Below are positions 10,336 through 19,271 of a stretch of 51,111 bases of DNA, one piece after another. The stretch spans positions 1 to 51,111 of the forward strand of contig JAHDGF010000030.1 of NCBI GenBank assembly GCA_020627785.1. The letters are read 5' to 3'. The position numbers and the translations under genes are program-made. The DNA comes from Saprospiraceae bacterium (GTDB lineage Bacteria > Bacteroidota > Bacteroidia > Chitinophagales > Saprospiraceae). Below the pieces are notes generated by a model, which saw only the letters and a list, made by a program, of their open reading frames with translations, was not told the DNA's origin and did not search any database. Within the stretch, counting starts at the first letter, position 1. Every line of letters starts with the position of its first letter.

Positions 10336-10775
10336 TTCACTCGTTGCTTTGATTATATAAAGAGCGGTATCCCAGATTCGCTGCAAGGATTTCCACTTTT
10401 TTTGAAAATTAATGAAAAGGCCAGAAATACTGGGGTTTTAGGGCTTGAAAGGGTGGGATTCAGAAGAGAAATCGGGATTTACGCTTTAGTGGAAAGGATT
10501 ACGCCTCTATTTCTTAAGGCTTGCTATTGGATTATAATTACGCTTTCGCAAATGTGTGTTCTGGTTGGAATAAATTGATTCTTGAGCAAAGGATGGAAGA
10601 GGTAGGAATCTTAAGAAAATGAACCCTAACCCCCATCTTTCTTGAGTTTTTCTAGAAAAATTATTAAAAAAGCCCTCAAATAGGAAAAATCGTTAAATCA
10701 TCGGGAAACCTAGTCTATTTATCCCCCTCATTTCCCCTTTAAATTTGAAGTATTAATTAAGTAAAACATAATACT
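10336..10775. other. Gene-free stretch between the ECF operon and thioredoxin
   Basis: About 440 bases between divergently transcribed genes. It should hold promoters for both directions. The visible items are the 14-bp motif at 10541-10554 (minus orientation) and TAAATTTG at 10740-10747, a possible -7 box for the thioredoxin gene with only a poor -33 element. No coding frame or strong hairpin was seen. Confidence 0.5.
10541..10554 (-). repeat. Dispersed 14-bp motif CATTTGCGAAAGCG, copy 3
   Basis: Exact copy in minus orientation, intergenic between divergent genes. Confidence 0.85.
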
Positions 10776-11090
10776 ATGAAATCTATACTATCTAAAAAAC
10801 AACTAAGCGAACTGATGGCAAAAGATACGCCCATTGTCCTTGATTTTTACGCAGACTGGTGCGGACCTTGTCAGACACTGCTACCAACCGTTGAAAAACT
10901 AGCGGGAGAATATGAGGGTAAAGTGGAAATCCTAAAAGTTAATGTCGATAAAAATCAGGCCTTGGCCCAAGAGTTTAAAGTACGAAGTATTCCTGCACTC
11001 TTCTTTATGAAAAAGAATAGAGTGGTTGACAGCCTTAAGGGACTGACTTCAGAAACAGTTTTACGAGAAAAGGTGGAAGCCTTGATCTAA
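10776..11090 (+). CDS. trxA: Thioredoxin
   Basis: A 104-residue classical thioredoxin: small cytoplasmic disulfide reductase that donates electrons to ribonucleotide reductase, peroxiredoxins and other proteins and is recharged by thioredoxin reductase. The active site is WCGPC (Cys29 and Cys32), preceded by the buried Asp of VLDFYADW. The cis-proline loop is RSIPALFF. Length is that of the family and there is no signal peptide. It has its own terminator 15 bases downstream, so it is probably monocistronic despite the thioredoxin-like gene that follows. Confidence 0.95.
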   Translation: MKSILSKKQLSELMAKDTPIVLDFYADWCGPCQTLLPTVEKLAGEYEGKVEILKVNVDKNQALAQEFKVRSIPALFFMKKNRVVDSLKGLTSETVLREKVEALI

Positions 11091-11105
11091 ATGATCATTA
11101 ATCAT

Positions 11106-11143
11106 TAGGTGCAGTGCCCGTCATTCGCTGCACCTATTTTTTT
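11106..11143 (+). terminator. Rho-independent terminator after trxA
   Basis: Perfect 9-bp stem TAGGTGCAG (11106-11114) / CTGCACCTA (11128-11136) with a 13-base loop, followed by seven T. It lies 15 bases after the thioredoxin stop codon. Confidence 0.92.
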
Positions 11144-11163
11144 AACTTTCAAACGATCTAATT

Positions 11164-11718
11164 ATGAATGTTGAAACTTACGAACAACAATTTGATGCCA
11201 TCTTATCTGGTGAGAATAAGAACTATCCATATGATTCAGAAGATTACGTGAACTACGTGAAAATGAATCAGGCAAGAATCAAGCGATGGGAAAAGAAGGG
11301 AAATTTACTTCCTGACCTTGAAGCAAAAATTCAAGAAATATCAGAACCTGTAACTTGGGTGCTAATCACTGAGCCTTGGTGTGGAGATGCGGCGCATAGC
11401 CATGCCTTCATTAAAAAGTTAGCAGCGCTCAATTCCAACATTACTTTGGTTATTCAAAACCGGGATTCAGAAGGATCCGAAATCGATAATTACCTAACCA
11501 ATGGCGGTAAGTCCATTCCCAAATTAATAGCACGAGATGCTCAAGGAAAGGATATATTTAGTTGGGGCCCGCGACCAACCGAGGCGCAGACCATGGTTCT
11601 GAGTCATCTGAAAAATCCAACTACGGATAATGAAACAAATACGCGCAATCTCCAAAAATGGTACAACAAAGATAAGGGGCTTACGATGCAGCACGAGTTG
11701 ATGCAGTTTTTTGCCTAG
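11164..11718 (+). CDS. Thioredoxin-like protein with WCGDA site
   Basis: A 184-residue cytoplasmic protein of the thioredoxin-like group that has a single active-site cysteine. The motif is EPWCGDAAHSH: Cys73 is present, but the position of the second Cys of CxxC is Ala76, so it cannot run the normal dithiol cycle. A cis-Pro type loop (KSIPKLIARD) follows about 50 residues later, which supports the fold. Members of this group are common in Bacteroidota and Firmicutes; their substrates are not established. It follows thioredoxin but is separated from it by a terminator, so it likely has a separate promoter. Confidence 0.8.
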   Translation: MNVETYEQQFDAILSGENKNYPYDSEDYVNYVKMNQARIKRWEKKGNLLPDLEAKIQEISEPVTWVLITEPWCGDAAHSHAFIKKLAALNSNITLVIQNRDSEGSEIDNYLTNGGKSIPKLIARDAQGKDIFSWGPRPTEAQTMVLSHLKNPTTDNETNTRNLQKWYNKDKGLTMQHELMQFFA

Positions 11719-11744
11719 ACCTCTAGGCTACGCTGAATTTAAAT

Positions 11745-11752
11745 TACCTTTG
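11745..11752 (+). promoter_or_regulatory. Possible -7 box for the EamA gene
   Basis: TACCTTTG matches the Bacteroidota TAnnTTTG box and lies 62 bases before the EamA start. No well-spaced TTG -33 element is present, so support is modest. Confidence 0.35.
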
Positions 11753-11814
11753 CCGTTGATTCACTGATTTTCAATTGGACTGAAAATAAAAGGTGGGTTT
11801 TAGAAGGTATACAC

Positions 11815-12711
11815 ATGAAGGAGAAGCGGCTGATTCTAATTGTTCTATCATTTTTAGCGATTTACATCATATGGGGATCAACCTATTTATTTAATAAGAT
11901 TCTCGTAGAGGATCTTCCACCATTTCTGTTTGCTGGCCTTCGTTTTGTTCTTGCTGGAATTATCATTTTTGTAATCTCTCTGGTCAGAGGAAAGCTCGGG
12001 CCCATTTCAAAGAAACAGCTGAAGAACAGCGCTTGGATAGGGTTTCTGTTTTTGACGGTAGGAAATGGATGCGTGGTGTGGGGACTGCAATTTATCGATA
12101 GCGGTTTTACCGCCTTATTAATTTCGACCCAGCCATTAATTACCATTGTCTTCATGTACTTTATAGATGCCAAACCCATCTTAGCTAAATCCATCATCGG
12201 AGTTGTTTTAGGGATGGTCGGAATTTATCTTTTAGTCAACCAAAACGAATTAGATTTTGGTCCTAATAAATGGTTGGGTATCGGTGCCGTTTTCATTGCC
12301 TTATTCTCCTGGGGATATGGAAGCATCGTCGTTTCTAAAGCCGACCTTCCTCAGAATTCTTTCATCAGTTCTGGATATCAGATGGTCATCGGTGGTGGCA
12401 TGATGCTAGTCGTTAGTCTGTTTTTGGGTGAGGCCGTCGATGGTTTGTTTGCAATGGATGCACGAGCCATGTGGTCCATGGCTTACCTTATAATTTTTGG
12501 AAGCATCGTTGCCTTTACGGCATTCAATTATTTGTTGAAGCATGTTTCTCCGGAGAAGGTAGCAACCAGTACCTACATCAATCCCATCGTTGCACTTTTA
12601 CTTGGATGGTGGGTTCTTGATGAGATCATTACAGAGCAATCGATTATTGCTGCGATAATTTTGCTGACGGGCGTTTACTTTATTAATTCTTCGAAGGCTG
12701 CTGCCAATTAG
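11815..12711 (+). CDS. EamA/DMT-family transporter
   Basis: A 298-residue inner membrane protein of the drug/metabolite transporter superfamily with two EamA repeats and about ten membrane segments. The first repeat starts with FLAIYIIWGSTYLFNKILVEDLPPF, of which the IIWGSTY signature is typical of the family. The second repeat starts near residue 150 (GIGAVFIALFSWGYGSIVVSK). These carriers usually export amino acids or small metabolites, or sometimes import them. The substrate cannot be told from the sequence. The protein ends with a typical last helix and a short Ala-rich tail. It has no operon partner: the next gene has its own promoter. Confidence 0.9.
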   Translation: MKEKRLILIVLSFLAIYIIWGSTYLFNKILVEDLPPFLFAGLRFVLAGIIIFVISLVRGKLGPISKKQLKNSAWIGFLFLTVGNGCVVWGLQFIDSGFTALLISTQPLITIVFMYFIDAKPILAKSIIGVVLGMVGIYLLVNQNELDFGPNKWLGIGAVFIALFSWGYGSIVVSKADLPQNSFISSGYQMVIGGGMMLVVSLFLGEAVDGLFAMDARAMWSMAYLIIFGSIVAFTAFNYLLKHVSPEKVATSTYINPIVALLLGWWVLDEIITEQSIIAAIILLTGVYFINSSKAAAN

Positions 12712-12761
12712 GTAATTCTTTTTCAAAGGCAACCTATGAATATTATTGATGAATGTGCGAT

Positions 12762-12792
12762 TTGCATATCCTGTCAATAATTGATATCTTTA
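12762..12792 (+). promoter_or_regulatory. Bacteroidota-type promoter with leaderless start for the toxin-antitoxin pair
   Basis: TTG (12762-12764), exactly 20 bases, then TATCTTTA (12785-12792), close to the TTG/TAnnTTTG consensus of this phylum. The GTG start of the next gene lies only four bases further (12797), where transcription would begin, so the mRNA is predicted to be leaderless. Confidence 0.7.
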
Positions 12793-12796
12793 TATA

Positions 12797-13273
12797 GTGA
12801 AGGTAAAATTATATGACAATTCAAGGAAAAAGAATATTGTAGGTTATATCACCCTAGCATTAAAGAAGGAATTGCCTAAATCAAAATGGAAGTTTGATTG
12901 GAGTTCATTATACGCCAAGAATGCTAAAATAATCAAACTCGAATATGAGGAAGAAATTCAAGGATTACTTAAAATGACTCAAGTAGATGAGGGTTACTAC
13001 GAAATGTCCAATCTTGAACTATCACCAGCAAATTATGGATCAGAAGGTAAAATAAGTAATGTGGCAGGCTGTCTTATTGCATATGGCTGTCTATTGACAT
13101 TTCAACTTAACGACGGAAATTATAAAGGCCATTTGGCTTTTACAAGTAAAGGAGAACTTATTCCGCATTATGAAAAATACTACTATGCTGAATTAGTGTA
13201 TAGAGAGAAAATGATAATATTTCCAGCTAATGGAAAGAAGTTAATAAAGAAATATTTAAATTTGGAAATTTAA
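12797..13273 (+). CDS. Probable toxin of a type II toxin-antitoxin pair (GNAT-like)
   Basis: A 158-residue basic cytoplasmic protein starting with GTG. Its central part (ISNVAGCLIAYGCLLTFQL) and end (HYEKYYYAELVYREKMIIF, then LIKKYL) resemble GNAT-fold proteins that sit upstream of HTH antitoxins in Bacteroidota and other groups. I recognise the pattern but not a named family. The next gene begins three bases after the stop and encodes a HigA-like HTH protein, which is the typical toxin-antitoxin arrangement. A well-formed promoter lies just upstream and no ribosome-binding leader is possible if transcription starts where predicted. Toxicity is inferred from the context. Confidence 0.5.
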   Translation: MKVKLYDNSRKKNIVGYITLALKKELPKSKWKFDWSSLYAKNAKIIKLEYEEEIQGLLKMTQVDEGYYEMSNLELSPANYGSEGKISNVAGCLIAYGCLLTFQLNDGNYKGHLAFTSKGELIPHYEKYYYAELVYREKMIIFPANGKKLIKKYLNLEI

Positions 13274-13276
13274 AAT

Positions 13277-13741
13277 ATGGCAAATAATATAGAACTTATT
13301 GGAATCCAATCGAATAAGATAGACAAATCGGAAACTGAAATAATCAAGAGAATAATAGATGCACGTTCTCAATCTCAAAGCAAAGATGAAATTATAGAGA
13401 ACCATATGATTGGAATTAAATTCAGCATAAACAAATACCTAAATGATTCTATAACTTCAGAAGTAGTTGAAGCGGGTGAATTCCTTAATGACATTCTCAA
13501 AGTATATGAAATCAAAAAAAATAGATTTGCTAAATACATTGGACTATCTGAGCCAAATCTACATGCCTTATTGAAAGGTAGAAGAAAGATCAACAATGAA
13601 ATTGCGAAAAAAATTGAATTGATATTTAAAATTGATGCTCAAGCTTGGTTGTACATTGAAACTAAGAATGAAATCAAGAAATTCAATGTCAATAATAATT
13701 TAAAAGCCAAAGATTATTCAATAAAGGAGCTTGTTGGATGA
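13277..13741 (+). CDS. HTH (XRE/HigA-like) antitoxin
   Basis: A 154-residue protein with a C-terminal-half helix-turn-helix at about residues 72-117: EFLNDILKVYEIKKNRFAKY, then GLSEPNLHALLKGRRKINNEIAKKIE. This is the HigA/XRE pattern, in which the region after ALLKGRRKIN binds DNA. The N-terminal 60 residues would neutralise the partner. It begins three bases after the probable toxin gene and the toxin-first order is as in higBA. It probably represses their shared promoter at 12762-12792. The next gene (tex) is convergent. Confidence 0.7.
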   Translation: MANNIELIGIQSNKIDKSETEIIKRIIDARSQSQSKDEIIENHMIGIKFSINKYLNDSITSEVVEAGEFLNDILKVYEIKKNRFAKYIGLSEPNLHALLKGRRKINNEIAKKIELIFKIDAQAWLYIETKNEIKKFNVNNNLKAKDYSIKELVG

Positions 13742-13778
13742 ATCACTATCAATAACAGTATTTAATAATTATTGCGCT

Positions 13779-15890
13779 CTAGGCAAATTTCATAGTTATC
13801 GATATCCGCTTTCTTACTACATCAATGTCCATTACCTTTACTCGCACTTCTTGATTTAAGGATAAAACTTCAGCTGGGTCTTTAATGAATTTATTGGTAA
13901 TCTCTGAGATGTGGAGTAGGGCAGAGTCTTTTATTCCGATATCGACAAAGGCTCCAAACTTCGTCAGGTTATTTACGATTCCCGTGAGGATCATTCCTTT
14001 TTCTAAATCTTCAATGGTTTTAATTCGTGCAGAAAATTTTACGGCTTTGGCAGCACCTCTTGGGTCGATGCCGGGTTTTTTTAATTCGGCAACGATGTCT
14101 TTTAGTGTCGGCATACCTACCTCTTCGGTCGTATATGCTGATAATTTTATTCCAAATATTTTATCCGTTTGGTCCTTGAAGTTTTTTGGATCAATGCCCT
14201 CGGTCTTTAGGATTTTCTTGGTGATGGTATATCGCTCGGGATGTATGCCGGTATTGTCGAGAGGATTTTTGCCTTCCTTTATTCTGAGGAATCCTGCCGC
14301 TTGCTCATAGGCTTTTTTACCCATCCTCGGAACCTTTAGTAATTCTTTGCGCTCTTGGAAGCCACCGATCTCTTGACGGTAATGTATGATGTTTTCCGCG
14401 AGCTTTGGTCCTAGTCCAGAGACATGTTGTAGAAGGTAAGGCGAAGCAGTATTTAGGTTGACGCCGATGGCATTTACACAGGACTCAACGACCTGATTCA
14501 ATTCTTCTTTAAGTAGGGTCTGATTAACATCATGTTGATATTGACCGACGCCGATCGATTTAGGATCGAGCTTTACCAATTCAGCAAGAGGGTCCATTAA
14601 TCGGCGACCGATAGAAACTGCTCCTCTCACGGTGAGATCTTGATCTGGAAATTCAAGCCGTGCGATCTCTGAAGCAGAATAAATGGAAGCACCATTTTCG
14701 TTGACCATGTAGAGCTCTGCATCACAGCCCATGTTTTGTAAAAATTGGTAGCTTTCTCTTCCAGCGGTTCCATTACCTATGGCAATGTGCTTTACCTTAT
14801 ATTTCTTGACCAACTCATTGATCGTCGCCGTTGATTCCGCAATTTTTTGTTGGGGCGGATGCGGATAAATGGTGGTGTTTTTGAGCAACCCACCATGTGC
14901 ATCTAATACCACCACTTTGCAACCTGTACGGAACCCCGGATCAAGCGCAAGAATGGGAACCTCTCCCAAGGGCGCCGAAAGCAATAACTGTTTTAGATTG
15001 TTGGCAAAAACCTTGATGGCTTCAAGGTCTGCTTTTTGCTTAGCTATCTTCTTGGTTTCATTTTCAATGGAGGGAAAGATTAATCGCTTTAGAGAATCCT
15101 TAATGGCCGTTTCCATTTCTTGCGCACATGCACCTCGGGAGTTAACGTAGTATCGACTCAATTTTTCTACGGCTCGTTCTTCATCAATCCCGATTTTTAC
15201 CTTAAGCATCCCTTCCTCCTCTCCACGGAATACCGCCAGCAATCTATGGGATGGACATCGCTTCAAAGGTTCAGAATAATCAAAGTAATCGGTATAAACT
15301 TGCGCCTCCTCTTTTTTCTTTTTTACCACCTTGGCCGTAACAAAAGCATGACGTGTAAATACCTCTCTGATTACCTTTCGTGTGGATAAGTTTTGATTGA
15401 TCCATTCTGCTATTATGTGCCTTGCTCCTTCAAGCGCCTCATCCTCTGTCTTAACGGATTTATTGATGTAGTTTTTAGCCGCTGATTGTAGTCCGTCTGT
15501 TTTCTGAGCCCAGATTAATTTAGCCAATCCTTCCAGACCTTTTTCTTTGGCTATATCTGCCTTGGTCTTTCGACTTTTTTTAAAGGGGAGGTAGATATCC
15601 TCTAGTAGATTCTCGTCCCAACAATCCTCGATTTTTTTCTGGAGTGCAGGAGTTAGTTTGCCCTGCTCCTTTATGCTATCAAGAATACTTTCCTTCCGCT
15701 TAATTAGTTTTTGTTGTTTTTCGTATCCGGTCTTAATGGCCAATATCTGAACTTCATCCAGAGATTGTGTCACCTCCTTCCTATATCGCGCAATAAATGG
15801 CACCGTCGCCCCATCATCGAACAGTTGGATCACCTTTTTTATTTGCCCAGAGGAAATTCCTAATTGATTTTCTAGCAGCTTCAAATTCAT
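13779..15890 (-). CDS. tex: Tex-family RNA-binding transcription accessory protein
   Basis: A 703-residue Tex/YhgF-type protein. The order is an N-terminal helical Tex domain (about 1-190; VPFIARYRKEVTQSLDE is characteristic), a YqgF/RuvC-like domain (about 310-440; ALDPGFRTGCKVVVLD), helix-hairpin-helix motifs (about 480-550; NTASPYLLQHVSGLGPKLAE) and a C-terminal S1 RNA-binding domain (about 630-703; GMILTGIVNNLTKFGAFVDI). Tex binds nucleic acid and influences transcription and RNA metabolism. In the YqgF part the acidic residues of active nucleases are often lost. Length is normal. It is a single gene, convergent with the toxin-antitoxin pair. TATCTTTA, a -7-like box, lies six bases upstream of the start codon. 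Confidence 0.95.
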   Translation of the reverse strand: MNLKLLENQLGISSGQIKKVIQLFDDGATVPFIARYRKEVTQSLDEVQILAIKTGYEKQQKLIKRKESILDSIKEQGKLTPALQKKIEDCWDENLLEDIYLPFKKSRKTKADIAKEKGLEGLAKLIWAQKTDGLQSAAKNYINKSVKTEDEALEGARHIIAEWINQNLSTRKVIREVFTRHAFVTAKVVKKKKEEAQVYTDYFDYSEPLKRCPSHRLLAVFRGEEEGMLKVKIGIDEERAVEKLSRYYVNSRGACAQEMETAIKDSLKRLIFPSIENETKKIAKQKADLEAIKVFANNLKQLLLSAPLGEVPILALDPGFRTGCKVVVLDAHGGLLKNTTIYPHPPQQKIAESTATINELVKKYKVKHIAIGNGTAGRESYQFLQNMGCDAELYMVNENGASIYSASEIARLEFPDQDLTVRGAVSIGRRLMDPLAELVKLDPKSIGVGQYQHDVNQTLLKEELNQVVESCVNAIGVNLNTASPYLLQHVSGLGPKLAENIIHYRQEIGGFQERKELLKVPRMGKKAYEQAAGFLRIKEGKNPLDNTGIHPERYTITKKILKTEGIDPKNFKDQTDKIFGIKLSAYTTEEVGMPTLKDIVAELKKPGIDPRGAAKAVKFSARIKTIEDLEKGMILTGIVNNLTKFGAFVDIGIKDSALLHISEITNKFIKDPAEVLSLNQEVRVKVMDIDVVRKRISITMKFA

Positions 15891-16052
15891 GCCTAAAGAT
15901 AGTTGATAAATGAAAAATACGCATCGATTATCAACAATTGTGAATGGATAAATAGCGATCGGTTATTTGACCTCTAGAAATAATCAATCGCTCTTGTTTA
16001 CCTTTCATTTTTAATAGCCATTAACTATAACAACTAATCATAAATCAATTTT

Positions 16053-16568
16053 ATGAAAGAATTTAAATATACCTTGCTGTTTTTCTTTATGTTTCTTTAT
16101 CAAGCACAAGCTCAGCAAAAAAATGCCGTTTACGTTGGTGGTGGAGATAACTTTATACTGTATGATTATCGCACCCTAAATATTAATTATGAGCTCAATT
16201 TAAATCATAAAGATGAAGCAAGAATATTTGATTACTATGCCTTGAAAACTGGGTTGGGGGTAGTGGAATCTAGTCATGGAATAGGCTTTAGTTTCGAGTT
16301 AGGCATGGTCGCACTTATCGGTGGGAATGCTCACAATTTGGAGCTTAATTTAGGTGCTTTTACGGTTTATGATTCTGCTGGATATATGAGTGATTTAGAA
16401 AGGACTGACTTGATGGGAGAGACTATGCCGAAAAGAGCTGAATACTTCATTCCCATCCCCTCTGGCTCAGTCGGCTATCGTTTCCAAAAACCAGAAGGCG
16501 GTCTAATGTTTCGCATAGGCGTGGGTTTTCCTGAGGTTGTATATTTGGGGGTGGGTTATTATTATTGA
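16053..16568 (+). CDS. Exported beta-rich protein, probably a small outer membrane barrel
   Basis: A 171-residue protein with a signal peptide (about 1-20, ending YQAQAQ). The mature part alternates hydrophobic and polar residues and is rich in Gly and Tyr, and it ends with an aromatic tail (VVYLGVGYYY), as outer-membrane beta-barrels do. No known family is recognised. The start has the signal peptide immediately after it. Repeat DNA begins 29 bases after the stop, so no gene follows directly. It is a lone gene between tex (divergent) and the repeats. Confidence 0.65.
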   Translation: MKEFKYTLLFFFMFLYQAQAQQKNAVYVGGGDNFILYDYRTLNINYELNLNHKDEARIFDYYALKTGLGVVESSHGIGFSFELGMVALIGGNAHNLELNLGAFTVYDSAGYMSDLERTDLMGETMPKRAEYFIPIPSGSVGYRFQKPEGGLMFRIGVGFPEVVYLGVGYYY

Positions 16569-16597
16569 GGAAATAAATCATGGGGTTACCCGTGTGA

Positions 16598-17300
16598 TAT
16601 AAATATACCGCTCCGCTGGAGCGTATAGATTGACAAAGAGTCATGAAGCATGATGCTAAAAAGCAGCCTCCGTCCCTAGACCAACCTTAATCCCTTCATC
16701 CCTTCATTCGACGCATCCTAGTCTCTGAAGTGTTTAAAAGGAGATATTCAAAATCCAAAGACTAATCCCGTTTAAAATATGGAATTGACTTGGGGTATAA
16801 ATATATCGCTCCTCTGGAGCGAGGACTAAGGGGTTGCCAGTGTGTTATAAATATACCGCTCCGCTGGAGCGTATAGATTGACAAAGAGTCATGAAGCATG
16901 ATACTAAAAAGCAGCCTCCGTCCCCAGAACAACCTCCATCCCTCCATCCCTTCATTCGACGCATCCTAGTCCCAAAAGTGTTTAAAAGGAAATATTCAAA
17001 ATCCAAAGACTAGTTCCGTTTAAAATATGGAATTGACTTGGGGTATAAATATACCGCTCCTCAGGAGCGAAGAAAGAGTGGTTACCAGCGTGTTATAAAT
17101 ATACCGCTCCTCTGGAGCGTATGGGTTGATAAAGAATTATTGAGCATGATGGTTGATAAAGAATCATTGAGCATGTTATTAAAAAAAATTAGACTCCGTC
17201 CATAGAGCAACCTCCATCCCTTCACCCCTTCATTCGACGAATCCTAGTCCCTGAAGTGTTTAAAAGGAGATATTCAAAATCCAAAGGCCTAATCACGTTT
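16598..17300. repeat. 248-bp tandem repeat array with GC-rich palindromes (block 1)
   Basis: Unit starts at 16598, 16846 and 17094 are exactly 248 bases apart. Each unit opens with TATAAATATACCGCTCC and contains a 15-bp palindrome of the type CGCTCC-nnn-GGAGCG (16609-16623, 16857-16871, 17105-17119). A second palindrome opens at 16796 and 17044, again 248 bases apart (16807-16821, 17055-17069). Between them is a conserved pyrimidine-rich segment (CCTCCGTCCC, CATCCCTTCATTCGACG, then AGTGTTTAAAAG). The third unit carries an internal 27-bp duplication (17124-17177). Open frames on the minus strand here are repeat artefacts. Confidence 0.92.
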
Positions 17301-17351
17301 AAAAACTTTCAATTCTTTTATTTACTTTACTTTATAAAAAATAATACTCCA

Positions 17352-17426
17352 TTGAGAAATATCATATTCAGTCTGGCATTAATCATTCTTTCAGAAGAAG
17401 CTACCGCTCAAAAAATGAATAGTTGA
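17352..17426 (+). pseudogene. Orphan signal-peptide-like frame, possible gene remnant
   Basis: From a TTG at 17352 a 24-codon frame reads LRNIIFSLALIILSEE then ATAQKMNS and stops. It has the form of a signal peptide with an AQ cleavage site but no mature protein. The stop (17424-17426) overlaps the TTG start of the next gene by two bases. It may be the broken head of an exported protein gene, or chance. Support is only the composition. Confidence 0.3.
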
Positions 17427-19237
17427 AGAATACTTTACCATATCTGGTTCTATTAAATTTCATATTTTATGGAGGGTTTCTGAACGCACAAAAACAAGAC
17501 CATATCTGGATATCAAATTTCACAAGCGTAGATAGTTGTGAGAATTCTGTATGGCCAGAAATATGCGGTGCGAGTGTATTGGATTTCAATGTCTTGCCGC
17601 CGAAGGCCTATTTAGAAGACAAGCTAACCCTTGATTTTTTGGAATCTAATGCAAGTATCTGCGACGATAATGGAGAGTTACTTTTATATAGCAATGGACA
17701 ATCCATTCATGATTTTAATCACCATTGGATTGAAAATGGAGAGGTTATAAATTATAGTCCCAAGTGGGAATGGTTGACCTGGACCAATGAATTCAATAAA
17801 ACTAGGCCCACTGGATTTAGAGGAGTGCAGGCAACTGGATTTATTCCTGTGCCAGAAAGAGAAGAGGAGTTCTGGTGCCTTTATATAAACTATGAAAATT
17901 TTGATGGCCCAACAGAGGTTGGGTTCTATGAACTATGGTCTTCATATATTAAAAAGAATGAAGAAGGAAATTTTGAAACTTATGGACTAGATTCATTGAT
18001 TCAAAATCGGATTAGGAGAAGGGGAAATTTGAATGCCTGCAAACATGCCAATGGTAGAGACTGGTGGTTTTTACAATTTAATCGTGATTCTGTTTATACA
18101 TATTTAGTTAATCAAGATGGAATTCACTTGGATCACATCCAAATATTGCCATTTGAGTTGCGAACATCATTTGGTCAGGCAAAATTCAGTCCTACGGGTT
18201 CTAAATTTGCTTTACATGGAGCATATGTTTTTGAGCACAATGAACCGCATGGTGCAGATTTTATGCTGGCAGATTTTGATAGATGTACAGGAGATTTACT
18301 CAATGCAGAATATCATCAAATCCAAGCAAGTAATTGGATAGATAATGCATTGGAATTTTCTCCTGATGAGAAGCTATTATACCTTGGCTTGAACGATACG
18401 ATCTATCAATATGACTTGGAAAGTGACAACCTGCTTGACTCAAAAGAAATCATCTACTTTATTCAAGGTGATTCATGTACGCACATAACTGGTGATTTAA
18501 TCCAGCTAGGCCAAATGCAGCTTGGACCAGATAATAAAATATATTGTGCGACTGGAGGTAACTGCACCTTCATGCACAGGATTGAATATCCGAATGAAAA
18601 AGGATCTGGATGTATGTTTACGCTTAATGCCATTGATTTTCCTTCCTTTATATTCGGAACGATACCTACCTTAAATACCTACCGATTGGGACCTTTAGAT
18701 GGAAGTAGCTGTGATACTCTAAATATTGACAATCTTCCAATCTCAAGATATTGGTATGAGCAGGATAGTGTTGATTTTCAATCAGTGCAATTCTGGGATG
18801 TTTCTTATTTCCGACCCGAAGAATGGTCCTGGAATTTTGGGGATGGTATGGAGAGTAATGAAAGACATCCTTTTCATGAATTTGAAAACAACGGGATCTA
18901 TGAAGTGTGCTTTACTGTGCGTAATGAAAATGCAGAAAACACCAGTTGTCAAACGCTTGAAATAGGTCCGAGTTCAATTACGAAAATTTTAGATAAAGAA
19001 TACCTATCCATTTATCCGAATCCAATAGAAGAATATACCCGTCTAGTCATATATCATTATTTACCTGAAAATGCTAGATTTAAAATTTACAACTCTGAAG
19101 GTATCCTTGTAAAATCATTTCATGTTTATGCTGGTGAGAATAGACTGTATCTAGGAGACCTGAATGAAGGCATTTACCTCTATGAGGTTGTCGATGGAAC
19201 GCAGCGTGTAGGGACGGGGAAATTGTTGAAGACCTAA
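17423..19237 (+). CDS. T9SS-secreted beta-propeller-like protein with PKD domain
   Basis: A 604-residue exported protein. A signal peptide covers about 1-22 (LLNFIFYGGFLNAQ). Residues about 30-420 look like a propeller-type fold with repeated blade-like strands (FSPTGSKFALHG, FSPDEKLLYLGLND, LGPDNKIYCATGG). A PKD domain is at about 455-515 (SWNFGDGMESNERHPFHEF) and a type A T9SS sorting domain fills the last 75 residues (LSIYPNPIEEYTRLVIY). The only start before the signal peptide is TTG at 17423. The gene stands alone between two arrays of the same repeat family. Its product is probably a surface protein; the ligand or partner is unknown. Confidence 0.8.
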   Translation: MKNTLPYLVLLNFIFYGGFLNAQKQDHIWISNFTSVDSCENSVWPEICGASVLDFNVLPPKAYLEDKLTLDFLESNASICDDNGELLLYSNGQSIHDFNHHWIENGEVINYSPKWEWLTWTNEFNKTRPTGFRGVQATGFIPVPEREEEFWCLYINYENFDGPTEVGFYELWSSYIKKNEEGNFETYGLDSLIQNRIRRRGNLNACKHANGRDWWFLQFNRDSVYTYLVNQDGIHLDHIQILPFELRTSFGQAKFSPTGSKFALHGAYVFEHNEPHGADFMLADFDRCTGDLLNAEYHQIQASNWIDNALEFSPDEKLLYLGLNDTIYQYDLESDNLLDSKEIIYFIQGDSCTHITGDLIQLGQMQLGPDNKIYCATGGNCTFMHRIEYPNEKGSGCMFTLNAIDFPSFIFGTIPTLNTYRLGPLDGSSCDTLNIDNLPISRYWYEQDSVDFQSVQFWDVSYFRPEEWSWNFGDGMESNERHPFHEFENNGIYEVCFTVRNENAENTSCQTLEIGPSSITKILDKEYLSIYPNPIEEYTRLVIYHYLPENARFKIYNSEGILVKSFHVYAGENRLYLGDLNEGIYLYEVVDGTQRVGTGKLLKT

Positions 19238-19271
19238 GATCTTAAAATTTGGTAGAACCTCATTTAAGTGT

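Noticed and set aside
16447..16947. Minus-strand open frames at 16447-16644 and 16762-16947.
   Set aside because: Each lies across the tandem repeat units, with the frame depending on repeat sequence; no coding features.
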